Under the pieces are notes generated by a model, which did not search any database, was not told the origin of the DNA, and was given only the letters and a program-made list of their open reading frames with translations. Of a stretch of DNA of 64,000 nucleotides, positions 34,297 to 42,471 are shown in pieces. Positions within the stretch are counted from its first letter, which is position 1, and each line of letters begins with the position of its first letter. The position numbers were made by a program, and so were the translations under genes. This stretch comes from Pseudomonas putida NBRC 14164 (GTDB taxonomy: Bacteria; Pseudomonadota; Gammaproteobacteria; Pseudomonadales; Pseudomonadaceae), in contig NC_021505.1 of NCBI RefSeq assembly GCF_000412675.1, positions 4,954,501 through 5,018,500 of the forward strand, given 5' to 3'.

Positions 34297-36726
34297 TCAG
34301 AACCCTACGCTGGCCTGCACATAAAAGGTCCGCGGCTCACCCACGTAGAGGCCGGCGTTGTTGTCGCTGGAGCGGGTGAAGTACTGCTTGTCGAACAGGT
34401 TCTTCACCCCCGCCGCCAGCTTCAGGTTGGACATCTCGGGCCCGAATTCATACCCGCCACGGGCATGCCAGGTCACATAACCCGGAATATCGCCATACTG
34501 CCCATCCGCACTTGGCTCGGTGATGTAGTCGCCGTTGAAGGTGCCATCGGCGTTGATCCCGGTCCCCGGCGCGCGCTGTTTGGATTGGGCGTAGGCGTCC
34601 AGGTTCCAGGTCCAGCGGTTGACCGCGTAACGCACGCCGGCGGTGGCCACCTGACGTGAATAGAACGGCAAGTCACGGCCCTTGAAACCCGGGATCTCAC
34701 CTTCATATGTGGCGCGGGTAAAGGTGTACCCACCGCTCACCGAAAGCCCTTCCAGGCGCGGGTCCAGCCCGGCCAGGTCGTAGCGCACCGACGCCTCGAT
34801 ACCCTGGTGCTTGGTCGCCCCGAGGTTGGTCCAGCCCACATCGTTGCTGATGTACTGCAGCTCGTCATCGAAGTCGATGTAGAACGCCGTCAGCTCGCCG
34901 GCAAAGCCACCATCGTCATAGCGCGTGCCTATTTCGTAGGTCTTGGCCTTTTCCGGCTCCAGGCCATTGGCCGTGCTGTTGCCGGTACCGCCCTGGCCCA
35001 GCTGGAAGTACTGCAGGCTGCCGAACGAGGTTTCGTAGTTGGCGAACACTTTCCATGCGTCGGAGATGTGGTACATCACGCTCAGCGCCGGCAGCGGCTC
35101 GTTGCTGGTGATGCTGCGCTTCTTTTCCGCCACCGGGCGGTTGTTGGCATCCAGCACCGGGCGGTCGCGCCAGTCGGTATTGATGTGCTCGAAGCGCACG
35201 CCCGGGGTGATGGTCCAGTTGCCCACATCGATCTTGTCGTCGATGTAGTAGGCGCTGGCCTCGGTACCGCCGCTGCGGTCCTGGAACACGTGGCCGTCAG
35301 AGGTCGGCGTCACGGTCGGCACGTTGTCGATCAGCGCCAGGCGGGTCGACTGTTCGCGCATCGCTTCCTTCAGGTAGCGATAACCCACGCTGACTTCCTG
35401 GGTAGTCGGGCCGGCAAAGAAGATGCGCGACACCCGTGGCTCGATGGCGAAGGTGTGATAGTTGCGCGGGTACGATGACAGGGTCTTCATGTCACGCGAG
35501 GCGATGGCGCTGCCGCGGAAGCTGTCGGTGTAGTAGGTCAGCACTTCGAACTGGGTGGCATCGTCAAGCTGGCGCTGCCACTTGAACGACACATCCTTGC
35601 GCCGACCGGCGAAGTAGTCATAGTCGCGCAGCGACTGGTACGGGTTGCTGTCGTACTGGGCCTGGGTCAGGCCGCCGGGCATGTCGGCACGGCCATCGTA
35701 GTAATGGAAGTTGAGCCAGAACTCATCGACATCGGTGGGCGCCCAGTGGGTCTTGAGGATGACGTCGTCGATGTCGTTGCCATTGTTGCTTTCACGGTAA
35801 CCGTTGCCGTTCACCCCGGTGTACAGCAGCGCCACGCCCATGCCGTTGTCAGCCGTGCCGCCGACGAAGGCCGACTCGGTGTGCTTCCAGCCGCCCTGCC
35901 GGGAGGTTTCCAGGGTGGTGGACAGTTCCGCCGAAGCCTTTTCCGGAATCGCCCGGGTGACGAAGTTGATCACCCCTCCCACGTTCTGCGGGCCATAGCG
36001 TACCGAGCCGGCCCCACGCACCACGTCGATGCTGTCGAGGTTGCCCGAGGAGATCGGCGCCATCGACAGCTGTGGCTGGCCATAGGGCGCGAAGGCGGCC
36101 GGGATGCCGTCGATCAATACGGTGGAGCGCGGCGACAGGCGCGAGGTCAGGCCGCGCACGCCCACGTTCAGCGACAGGTCGCTACCGCCGGTGCCGTTGG
36201 AGTCCTGCACCTGCACTCCCGGGATGCCGCGCAGTACGTCGCGCACGTTCATCGCGCCCTTCTCCACCATCGCCTCGCGACGCACCACGGTGCGCGCCCC
36301 GGGGTGGTTCTGCACCACGCTCTGCTGGGCATCGCCCAACCAGTCACCGACCACCTTGATGTCGGTGGGCGCCAGCTCCAGGCTGCCGCTGCCCAGGTCG
36401 AGGGTAGTCGGCAGCGGCTTTACCACGACGGTGTCCTGGGACATCTCGAAGGTCAGCCCGCTGCCTTGCAGCAACTGCTGCAGCGCCTGCACCGGCGCCA
36501 GGTTGCCGGACACCGCCGGGGCCTGTTTGCCGGCCACCAGCTCGGGGCTGAAGAACAGCTGCAGGTTGGTTTGCTGACCCAGCTGATTCAGCGCCGAAGC
36601 CAGCGGTTGGGCCTGGATCTGGATGGTGTTGCCCGCCTCAGCAGCCTGGCTGTTGACGGTCACGGCGCTGACCGCCAGGGCCAGCGCCAGGGCGCGGAAG
36701 CGTGGGAAGGGTTTGTTGTTGTTCAC
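34297..36726 (-). CDS. FecA-like TonB-dependent siderophore receptor with STN signalling domain
   Basis: An 809-residue outer-membrane receptor. After the signal peptide, residues about 30-110 form the STN domain (IQIQAQPLASALNQLGQQTN) that contacts FecR in the periplasm. The plug domain follows (about 125-260, with VRDVLRGIPGVQVQDSNGT and STVLIDGIPAAFAPYG), then a 22-strand barrel ending in FYVQASVGF, a normal terminal aromatic. The ligand is a ferric siderophore or citrate-like chelate, not identifiable by eye. It is the last gene of fecI-fecR-receptor on the minus strand; 108 bases separate it from fecR. Confidence 0.95.
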   Translation of the reverse strand: MNNNKPFPRFRALALALAVSAVTVNSQAAEAGNTIQIQAQPLASALNQLGQQTNLQLFFSPELVAGKQAPAVSGNLAPVQALQQLLQGSGLTFEMSQDTVVVKPLPTTLDLGSGSLELAPTDIKVVGDWLGDAQQSVVQNHPGARTVVRREAMVEKGAMNVRDVLRGIPGVQVQDSNGTGGSDLSLNVGVRGLTSRLSPRSTVLIDGIPAAFAPYGQPQLSMAPISSGNLDSIDVVRGAGSVRYGPQNVGGVINFVTRAIPEKASAELSTTLETSRQGGWKHTESAFVGGTADNGMGVALLYTGVNGNGYRESNNGNDIDDVILKTHWAPTDVDEFWLNFHYYDGRADMPGGLTQAQYDSNPYQSLRDYDYFAGRRKDVSFKWQRQLDDATQFEVLTYYTDSFRGSAIASRDMKTLSSYPRNYHTFAIEPRVSRIFFAGPTTQEVSVGYRYLKEAMREQSTRLALIDNVPTVTPTSDGHVFQDRSGGTEASAYYIDDKIDVGNWTITPGVRFEHINTDWRDRPVLDANNRPVAEKKRSITSNEPLPALSVMYHISDAWKVFANYETSFGSLQYFQLGQGGTGNSTANGLEPEKAKTYEIGTRYDDGGFAGELTAFYIDFDDELQYISNDVGWTNLGATKHQGIEASVRYDLAGLDPRLEGLSVSGGYTFTRATYEGEIPGFKGRDLPFYSRQVATAGVRYAVNRWTWNLDAYAQSKQRAPGTGINADGTFNGDYITEPSADGQYGDIPGYVTWHARGGYEFGPEMSNLKLAAGVKNLFDKQYFTRSSDNNAGLYVGEPRTFYVQASVGF

Positions 36727-36834
36727 GTCGTCGAAACATCCTGGAATGCGGAATAAACGCCAACCGCGTGCAAATGGAAATGCTTGGCAGTTGCAGCTGG
36801 CGAGGAAGACGAACGAGCGAGAAAAAACCTGAAT

Positions 36835-37821
36835 CTATTTCGCAATTATTTCGCGAGAGCCGTCTTCATGGGCCTTGATGGCCACCGGCAGGATGCTCGG
36901 CAAGGCCCGCAACAGTGCGTCGGTGTCGTCGGTGCTGAAGGTGCTCGAAAGGCGCATCTGGGCGACTTTACCGGGGGCGACCCGCAGGGGTTGGCTACGA
37001 TAGCGCGAGGCTTCGGCCACCACCTCGGCGAGGGTGGCGTTGTCGAACACCAGCTTGCCCTGGCGCCAGGCGGTAACGGCAGCGGTATTGACGGCGTAGG
37101 GGGCGGCCACCCCGCCATGTGCATCTATATGCGAACCCTGGCCGGCCGTAAGCTGCGCCAGCGCGTCGCCCTTGCCCTGCACACGCACCGAACCCTGCTC
37201 CACCGCCACCCGGGTGCTGGCAGGGTCCTGGCGCACGTCAAAGCGGGTACCGGTTACCGTCACGCTGCCCTGGGCGGTGTCGACCACAAACGGCCGGGCA
37301 CTGTCGTGGGCGACGTTGAACATCACCTCGCCGGCACTCAGGCGGATATGCCGCTGGCCGGCGCTGAAGTCGACCTGCAGCTGTGTGCTGCCATTGAGAT
37401 CCAGCAAGGAGCCATCCGGCAGTTCGACCTGGCGGCGTTCATTGAAGGCGGTCTGCAAGCTACCCTGGTGATTCAGTTGCTGGTGGTGCCAGCCGCCCCA
37501 ACCCAGGCCCAAGGCCAATACCGCGACACTGGCAGCCAGGGCGTGACGCACGAAACGCCGACGCGGCAGTTGCTGCACCGGGTCCGGCTGGCACAACGCT
37601 TCAAGGCGCTGGCGTGGAATGAAGTCGGCGGCCTGCCACACGCGGCACAGGTGCTGGTACTCCTCCCGGTGGCGCTCGTCGCTGGCCAACCAGGCGCGCA
37701 ACTGTTTCTGCAGCCCGGCATCCCGAGGCGCATCCTGCACGCGGGCAAACCATACGGCCGCCTGCTCGCGGACGGTATCGGAACCGTGCTGTTTCATCGA
37801 AAAGGTCTCCTGACTCATCAT
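36835..37821 (-). CDS. FecR-type anti-sigma/transmembrane regulator
   Basis: A 328-residue signalling protein. The N-terminal cytoplasmic part (AAVWFARVQDAPRDAGLQKQ, DUF4880-like) binds the sigma factor. A helix at about residues 88-106 crosses the membrane, and the periplasmic FecR domain follows (LPDGSLLDLNGSTQLQVDF; VTVTGTRFDVRQDPASTRVA). The C-terminal STN-like piece (LAEVVAEASRYRSQPLRVA) docks with the receptor. The first ATG overlaps the sigma-gene stop, so coupling is expected. Confidence 0.94.
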   Translation of the reverse strand: MMSQETFSMKQHGSDTVREQAAVWFARVQDAPRDAGLQKQLRAWLASDERHREEYQHLCRVWQAADFIPRQRLEALCQPDPVQQLPRRRFVRHALAASVAVLALGLGWGGWHHQQLNHQGSLQTAFNERRQVELPDGSLLDLNGSTQLQVDFSAGQRHIRLSAGEVMFNVAHDSARPFVVDTAQGSVTVTGTRFDVRQDPASTRVAVEQGSVRVQGKGDALAQLTAGQGSHIDAHGGVAAPYAVNTAAVTAWRQGKLVFDNATLAEVVAEASRYRSQPLRVAPGKVAQMRLSSTFSTDDTDALLRALPSILPVAIKAHEDGSREIIAK

Positions 37822-38315
37822 GCCGACACATCCAGGTGCTCACGCAAATGCCGGAGCGTGCGGATCATATACTTTTCGACCATGTTCTTGCTCAACCCCA
37901 TCCGCTCGGCGATCTCGGCCTGGGTCAGGCCTTCGAGCTTCTGCCAGATGAACACCTGCCGGCAGTTGAGCGGCAACTCGGCCAGCGCCCGCTCGACGCT
38001 GTCGGCCAATTCCAGCGCATGCACGTAGGCCTCCGGGTCATCGCTGCCGCCAGTGCCTTCGTCTAACGCTTCCAGCGCCAGGGCCTGGCGGCGGTCTTCG
38101 CGGCGCAAGCCATCCACGGCAATGTTACGTGCGGTCTGGTGCAGGTAGGCGCGGGGCTGCTCGACCTGGTCGCGCGGGTTTTCCAGTACCCGGACAAAGG
38201 CATCGTGGGTGAGGTCTTCAGCCTGCTGGCGATTGCGCAGTTTGCGCGTCCAGGTGCCGATCAGCTCATGGTAATGGTCGAGGAAGCCTTTGTGTCCGGA
38301 CACGGTCTGGGTCAT
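37818..38315 (-). CDS. FecI-type extracytoplasmic sigma factor
   Basis: A 165-residue ECF sigma factor for iron uptake. Region 2 is seen in YHELIGTWTRKLRNRQQAED and the LTHDAFVRVLENP -10-binding helix. Region 4 is LEGLTQAEIAERMGLSKNM near residue 130. It directs RNA polymerase to the receptor gene when the cognate ferric siderophore is bound. A Fur-like AT-rich site lies 23 bases upstream. It overlaps fecR by four bases. Confidence 0.94.
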   Translation of the reverse strand: MTQTVSGHKGFLDHYHELIGTWTRKLRNRQQAEDLTHDAFVRVLENPRDQVEQPRAYLHQTARNIAVDGLRREDRRQALALEALDEGTGGSDDPEAYVHALELADSVERALAELPLNCRQVFIWQKLEGLTQAEIAERMGLSKNMVEKYMIRTLRHLREHLDVSA

Positions 38316-38337
38316 CAGGGAGGCGGATAAGGGTGCG

Positions 38338-38356
38338 AATAGTAATGTTTCTCATC
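38338..38356 (-). promoter_or_regulatory. Weak Fur-box candidate upstream of fecI
   Basis: GATGAGAAACATTACTATT on the minus strand matches about 11 of 19 positions of the GATAATGATAATCATTATC consensus. It lies 23 bases before the fecI ATG, where iron repression would be expected. Confidence 0.3.
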
Positions 38357-38384
38357 AAAACCAGCAAATCCGCCAGTCGGTAAC

Positions 38385-38440
38385 AAAAAATTTATGGGCC
38401 ATTTCCTGTACGTGGGTACCAGGAAAATGTGGCCATAAAT
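38385..38440 (-). terminator. Minus-strand intrinsic terminator-like hairpin with no obvious gene
   Basis: ATTTATGG at 38390-38397 and CCATAAAT at 38433-38440 close an imperfect stem of about 18 pairs that includes CCTG/CAGG near the loop. On the minus strand it is followed by TTTTTTG. No minus-strand protein gene lies upstream, since speC is on the plus strand. Confidence 0.45.
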
Positions 38441-38809
38441 ATGAACACCTCTGGCCCCTTACCGGGTGACCCCGCCAACCCGAGAATTGCGAAAAGCCTA
38501 TAGGAGCGGGTTTACCCACAAAGGGGCCAACACGGTCTATTCCACAATATTTAACGCTTGAAACATCGCGGGGAACATCAGCCGGTCACACGAGTCGGTT
38601 ATTCAAATGGCTGGTCGTCGATCCACGCCGATCACGCCCGGATTGCCTGTTGATTCTGCATTCTTCACGCCCTAAAGTGCGCGCCGAACGTCCATGCTGG
38701 AAACGATCCATCCGGCTCAAGTACTGAGTAGGCGAACCAAAGTGGGGATACGGAGGACGTTCAGTTTGCAGCCACTTATTCTTTTTGTTTGCCCATGGAG
38801 TCCCTGAGC

Positions 38810-39973
38810 ATGTCGATCCAGGTCGAAGACTATTTCGCGCGTGACACCTTCCAGAAAATGAAGGCGTTCGCCGACAAGCAGGAAACCCCGTTCGTACTCA
38901 TCGATACCCAGATGATCAGCCAGGCCTATGACGACCTGCGCGCCGGTTTCGAATTCGCCAAGGTCTACTACGCGGTCAAGGCCAACCCTGCCGTCGAAAT
39001 CATCGACCTGCTGAAAGAGAAAGGTTCGAGCTTCGACATCGCCTCGATCTACGAACTGGACAAGGTGATGGACCGCGGTGTCAGCGCCGACCGCATCAGC
39101 TACGGCAACACCATCAAGAAGTCCAAGGACATCCGCTACTTCTACGAGAAGGGCGTGCGCCTGTTCGCCACCGACTCGGAAGCCGACCTGCGCAACATCG
39201 CCAAGGCCGCACCGGGTTCGAAAGTGTATGTGCGTATCCTGACTGAGGGCTCCACCACTGCCGACTGGCCGCTGTCGCGTAAATTCGGCTGCCAGACCGA
39301 CATGGCCATGGACCTGCTGATCCTCGCCCGTGACCTGGGCCTGGTGCCTTACGGCATCTCTTTCCACGTGGGCTCGCAGCAGCGCGACATCAGCGTGTGG
39401 GACGCCGCCATCGCCAAGGTCAAGGTGATCTTCGAGCGCCTGAAGGAAGAAGACGGCATCGAGCTGAAGCTGATCAACATGGGTGGCGGCTTCCCGGCCA
39501 ACTACATCACCCGTACCAACAGCCTGGAAACCTACGCCGAAGAAATCATCCGCTTCCTCAAGGAAGACTTCGGTGACGAGCTGCCGGAAATCATCCTGGA
39601 GCCAGGCCGTTCGCTGATTGCCAACGCCGGCATCCTGGTCAGCGAAGTGGTGCTGGTGGCGCGCAAGTCGCGCACTGCCGTCGAGCGCTGGATCTACACC
39701 GACGTGGGCAAATTCTCCGGCCTGATCGAAACCATGGACGAAGCCATCAAGTTCCCGATCTGGACCGAGAAGAAAGGCGAAACCGAAGAAGTCGTCATCG
39801 CCGGCCCGACCTGCGACAGCGCCGACATCATGTACGAAAACTACAAGTACGGCCTGCCGCTGAACCTGGCCATCGGTGACCGCCTGTACTGGCTGTCGAC
39901 CGGTGCCTACACCACCAGCTACAGCGCAGTCGAATTCAACGGCTTCCCGCCGCTGAAGGCTTACTACCTGTAA
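38810..39973 (+). CDS. speC: Ornithine (or lysine/ornithine) decarboxylase, alanine-racemase fold
   Basis: A 387-residue PLP enzyme converting ornithine to putrescine. The Schiff-base lysine is K57 in YYAVKANPA. GVSADRISYGNTIKKSKDIR and the C-terminal GPTCDSADIMYENYKYGLPL are typical of the eukaryote-type ornithine decarboxylase branch found in pseudomonads; some members also accept lysine. Start: ATG 38810 (SIQVEDYFARDTFQKMKAF) with GGAG nine bases upstream; the frame is open to 38789. Its terminator is split by an IS element. Confidence 0.95.
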   Translation: MSIQVEDYFARDTFQKMKAFADKQETPFVLIDTQMISQAYDDLRAGFEFAKVYYAVKANPAVEIIDLLKEKGSSFDIASIYELDKVMDRGVSADRISYGNTIKKSKDIRYFYEKGVRLFATDSEADLRNIAKAAPGSKVYVRILTEGSTTADWPLSRKFGCQTDMAMDLLILARDLGLVPYGISFHVGSQQRDISVWDAAIAKVKVIFERLKEEDGIELKLINMGGGFPANYITRTNSLETYAEEIIRFLKEDFGDELPEIILEPGRSLIANAGILVSEVVLVARKSRTAVERWIYTDVGKFSGLIETMDEAIKFPIWTEKKGETEEVVIAGPTCDSADIMYENYKYGLPLNLAIGDRLYWLSTGAYTTSYSAVEFNGFPPLKAYYL

Positions 39974-39976
39974 CGC

Positions 39977-39987
39977 AAAACGGGGCC
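39977..39987 (+). terminator. Left arm of the speC terminator, split from its partner by the IS
   Basis: AAAACGGGGCC at 39977-39987 is the exact complement of GGCCCCGTTTT at 41581-41591. Without the IS and one GCAA copy these would form an 11-pair stem with a GCAA loop directly after the speC stop, a standard terminator. The arms are now about 1.6 kb apart. Confidence 0.85.
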
Positions 39988-40027
39988 GCAACAGACTGTG
40001 TGAAAACGCACTGGTAGGCCCTATACC

Positions 40028-40054
40028 AAACGCCCCGACTTGTTCGGGGCGTTT
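40028..40054 (+). terminator. Terminator carried near the left end of the IS
   Basis: AAACGCCCCGA at 40028-40038 pairs with TCGGGGCGTTT at 40044-40054, loop CTTGT, followed on the plus strand by GTTTTTG. It would stop transcripts coming from speC and, on the other strand, can end the transposase message. Confidence 0.8.
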
Positions 40055-40077
40055 GTTTTTGTGCTGAAAAAGGCCCT

Positions 40078-41496
40078 TCAGCCCATCAGTTGCATGATTT
40101 GCTTGGCACCCAGGACACTAATCGCCCGCTTGAGGTTGTAAGCGGTCACAGCGAGAGCCATTTCAGCTCTTGTGCCTGCGAGTTGTCGCAGCAGGAAGCG
40201 CCCGTTGCCAAACAGCCATTGTTTGAGATTGCCAAACGGGTGCTCCACGATGGATCTGCGCCGTTCCATCATCTCTGGATGCATCTGCATCCGCTGCGCC
40301 ATACGCTCAAAGGCTTCCTCTTGAGCGTGGCGCGAGACATAGCGGCGCTTGGCCGTCGTGCATTGGGATTTCAGCGTGCACCCGGCGCAATCACTGATCG
40401 CCGCCTGGTAGATCCGGTCGCCCTTGTGACGCTGCTTCAGCGTTAGCCACTGCCCTGCCGGGCACTGGTACCGATCCTGTTCGGCGTCGTAGGTAAAGTC
40501 CTTGCGCTCGAATAATGCCTCACCGCCTGGGTTCGAGGTTCGGTTTGGCGGAACGTACGCGGTAATGGAGGCTTCCTCACATGCCTGGAACTGCTGGCCA
40601 TTCGAGTAACCCATATCAGCTGTAACGGTCAGCGCTTTCTGTTTCAGCTCAGCCTTGGCCGCTTTAGCCATGGGTTCAAGCTGCTTGCGATCATCGCCCT
40701 CTTGCGTCACCTCGTGATGCAAAATCAGGCAGTGTTCTGCGTCAACGGCGGTCTGCACGTTATAGGCAACCCGCGCTCCTTTGGGAGTGCGCATCATGCG
40801 GGCATCGCTTTCGTGCGTGTTGAATTGCTCCAGCCCCATTGATTTCATCAAGGCCTGGCAAGTGCGGTTGTCTTGCTGCTTGGCCTCAAGCTTCGCCAAG
40901 GCCGCTTTGATCGCAGTGCGATCGACCACTTGCTCGCCCTCAGACTTGTCAGCGGCATCCAGATCAGCCAGATATTGGGCGATCCGCTTGTCCAGTTTCT
41001 CATCCTGACGCTTGAGTTGACTCAGGTTCAAATGGCGCCGGGGGGAAGCGACCGCCTGAAACTTGCTGCCGTCGATGGCAACCAAGTCACCAGCAATCAA
41101 ACCGGCGGTTCGGCAGAACTGTACAAACGCCCGGCACGTCGCAACGAAAGCGGCTTTGTTGTTCTTGCGAAAGTCAGCGATGGTCTTGAAGTCAGGTTTG
41201 AGCCGGTTGATCAGCCACATCACCTCGATGTTGCGCTGGCACTCGGCTTCCAAACGCCGCGAGGAACGGATGCGCTGAAAATAGCCATAGAGGTAGAGCT
41301 TGAGCTGATCGGCGGGGTCGTAGGCGGGGCGCCCTATGGCCTTGGATTGCGCTTTTTCGAAGCCGAGCTGGCCCAGGTCGAGCCTGGCGACATACAGGTC
41401 AATGACCCGTACGAGGTGATCTTCCGGGATCAGCTCCTCCAGCGAGACCGGGAACAGACTGGTCTGGCTGCGAGACTCTCCTTGTATGTAGGCCAT
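40078..41496 (-). CDS. IS1182-family transposase
   Basis: A 472-residue DDE transposase. The N-terminal part (SLFPVSLEELIPEDHLVRVI) and YLYGYFQRIRSSRRLEAECQ are typical of the IS1182/IS5-like group. Candidate catalytic residues lie in VAIDGSKFQA (first D), VTADMGYSNG (second D) and ERRRSIVEHPFGNLKQ (E). A cysteine cluster (CAGCTLKSQC) is also a family mark. ATG 41496 is preferred to the frame's upstream end at 41532 because AYIQGESRSQTSLFPVS is the conserved beginning. The frame is intact. Confidence 0.93.
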   Translation of the reverse strand: MAYIQGESRSQTSLFPVSLEELIPEDHLVRVIDLYVARLDLGQLGFEKAQSKAIGRPAYDPADQLKLYLYGYFQRIRSSRRLEAECQRNIEVMWLINRLKPDFKTIADFRKNNKAAFVATCRAFVQFCRTAGLIAGDLVAIDGSKFQAVASPRRHLNLSQLKRQDEKLDKRIAQYLADLDAADKSEGEQVVDRTAIKAALAKLEAKQQDNRTCQALMKSMGLEQFNTHESDARMMRTPKGARVAYNVQTAVDAEHCLILHHEVTQEGDDRKQLEPMAKAAKAELKQKALTVTADMGYSNGQQFQACEEASITAYVPPNRTSNPGGEALFERKDFTYDAEQDRYQCPAGQWLTLKQRHKGDRIYQAAISDCAGCTLKSQCTTAKRRYVSRHAQEEAFERMAQRMQMHPEMMERRRSIVEHPFGNLKQWLFGNGRFLLRQLAGTRAEMALAVTAYNLKRAISVLGAKQIMQLMG

Positions 41497-41503
41497 AACG
41501 AAA

Positions 41504-41533
41504 AATGCTCCGTATCTTCCGATACGGAGCATT
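41504..41533 (-). promoter_or_regulatory. Hairpin covering the transposase ribosome-binding region
   Basis: AATGCTCCGTATC at 41504-41516 pairs perfectly with 41521-41533, loop TTCC. On the minus strand the 3' arm contains GGAG, the only plausible Shine-Dalgarno for ATG 41496, and is followed by TTTTTCG. Transcripts entering from outside would hide the site or terminate. Confidence 0.65.
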
Positions 41534-41580
41534 CTCTTAAAGGGCCGGGCAGAATGCTAGGTTTTCACACAGTCTGGCAA

Positions 41581-41591
41581 GGCCCCGTTTT
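41581..41591 (+). terminator. Right arm of the split speC terminator
   Basis: GGCCCCGTTTT, the complement of 39977-39987, directly after the right GCAA copy. Confidence 0.85.
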
Positions 41592-41607
41592 CATGTGTGC
41601 CCCGCTG

Positions 41608-41713
41608 TACCGGCCCCTTCGCGGGCTTGCCCGCTCCCACAGGTGCGGTGCTTCCTTCAGGCCCAGCGCAGTACCTGTGGGAGCCGGCAAGCGCGCGAAG
41701 AGGCCAGCACAGG
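41608..41713. repeat. Paired inverted REP element
   Basis: TACCGGCCCCTTCGCGGGCT begins the left unit, and an inverted, slightly degenerate copy (GAGCCGGCAAGCGCGCGAAG) ends it. It lies between the IS and the convergent Sel1 gene. Confidence 0.8.
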
Positions 41714-41718
41714 CAACT

Positions 41719-42468
41719 TCAATCCCCGCGCCGTTCGATCTCTTCGGCATACCGCGCCGCAAAGGCCATCAACACCGGCCCTGCACCCTGCAAGGTTACC
41801 AACGCAGCACGCAGGAAATTCATGTTCCCCTCAACCCGCGCCTGCTCCAGCCATTGCCCTGCTTCGGCCAGCTGCCCGCGCTCGACCAGCACCAGCCCCA
41901 GGCTGAACATCCCACGGAAATCCCCCGCCTCGGCCGAGCGCCGATACCAGCGCACCGCCCGCGCCGGGCTGGGCGCCGTGGCAATGCCCTGCTCCAGGTA
42001 ACGCCCATACAGGTTCATCGACTTGGCGTGCCCCAGCTGCGCAGCCTTCTCGTAGCACATCAGTGCCTGTGCCTGGTTGGCCGGCACCCCGCGCCCGGTG
42101 GCCAGCAGGTTGCCCAGATTGTAAAGGCCCCAGTCCAGCCCGGCGTCAGCCGCACGCGCATAATGAATGGCTGCCTGCTCCAGGCTCGGCTCCCCCCCCC
42201 AACCATGCTCCAGGCAACGCCCGAGCATGTTATGCGCCATGGCACTGCCGCCCTGTGCGGCGATGCCGAACCAACGCCGGGCCACGGTGGCATCTTCTTC
42301 GATACCGCGCCCATCCAGCAGGATCTGCCCCAGCAGCAACTGCGCCTCGACCGCGCCCTGCCCAGCCGCTGCCAGGATTGCCTGGGCAGCTTTGCCGGGG
42401 CTCTCCTCCAGCATGGACTGCAAGCCAGCCACATCCACCACTTCCTCACGTCGCAACTGATAGGACAC
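41719..42468 (-). CDS. Sel1-repeat (TPR-like) protein
   Basis: A 249-residue protein of about five Sel1-like repeats (AQLLLGQILLDGRGIEEDAT; AMAHNMLGRCLEHGWGG; GLYNLGNLLATGRGVPANQA; SMNLYGRYLEQGIATAPSPA). No signal peptide is apparent, so a cytoplasmic adaptor or regulator is likely. Codons 90-93 (WGGE) are spelled by an uninterrupted run of nine G's on the coding strand (42192-42200), a slippage-prone tract. It starts three bases after the PiuC-like gene's stop, so co-transcription is expected; a similar pair occurs beside Fiu-type receptors in pseudomonads. Confidence 0.88.
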   Translation of the reverse strand: MSYQLRREEVVDVAGLQSMLEESPGKAAQAILAAAGQGAVEAQLLLGQILLDGRGIEEDATVARRWFGIAAQGGSAMAHNMLGRCLEHGWGGEPSLEQAAIHYARAADAGLDWGLYNLGNLLATGRGVPANQAQALMCYEKAAQLGHAKSMNLYGRYLEQGIATAPSPARAVRWYRRSAEAGDFRGMFSLGLVLVERGQLAEAGQWLEQARVEGNMNFLRAALVTLQGAGPVLMAFAARYAEEIERRGD

Positions 42469-42471
42469 GGT

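Larger units (their letters stand above)
38316..38809. promoter_or_regulatory. fecI/speC divergent intergenic region
   Basis: A 494-base gap between divergent genes. A weak Fur-like sequence lies at 38338-38356. An imperfect hairpin (arms 38390-38408 and 38420-38440) is followed on the minus strand by six T's (38385-38390). A single REP-like half (GGAGCGGGTTTACCC) lies near 38503-38517. No convincing coding frame was found; the 20-codon ATG frame at 38441 has no good ribosome-binding site. Confidence 0.5.
39992..41576 (-). mobile_element. IS1182-like insertion sequence, 1585 bp
   Basis: The ends are 16-base inverted repeats: CAGACTGTGTGAAAAC from 39992 and its complement at 41561-41576. GCAA directly flanks both ends (39988-39991 and 41577-41580), a four-base target duplication. 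Inside is one intact transposase gene on the minus strand, plus hairpins at 40028-40054 and 41504-41533. Ends and transposase are undamaged, so the copy looks recent and may be active. Confidence 0.92.

Noticed and set aside
34297..38315. Possible novel signalling system from receptor, anti-sigma and sigma genes
   Set aside because: Order, domains and overlaps match the known FecIRA cell-surface signalling type.
38441..38503. 20-codon ATG frame in the fecI-speC gap
   Set aside because: No Shine-Dalgarno at a suitable distance, no hydrophobic or other recognisable character, and it abuts the hairpin.
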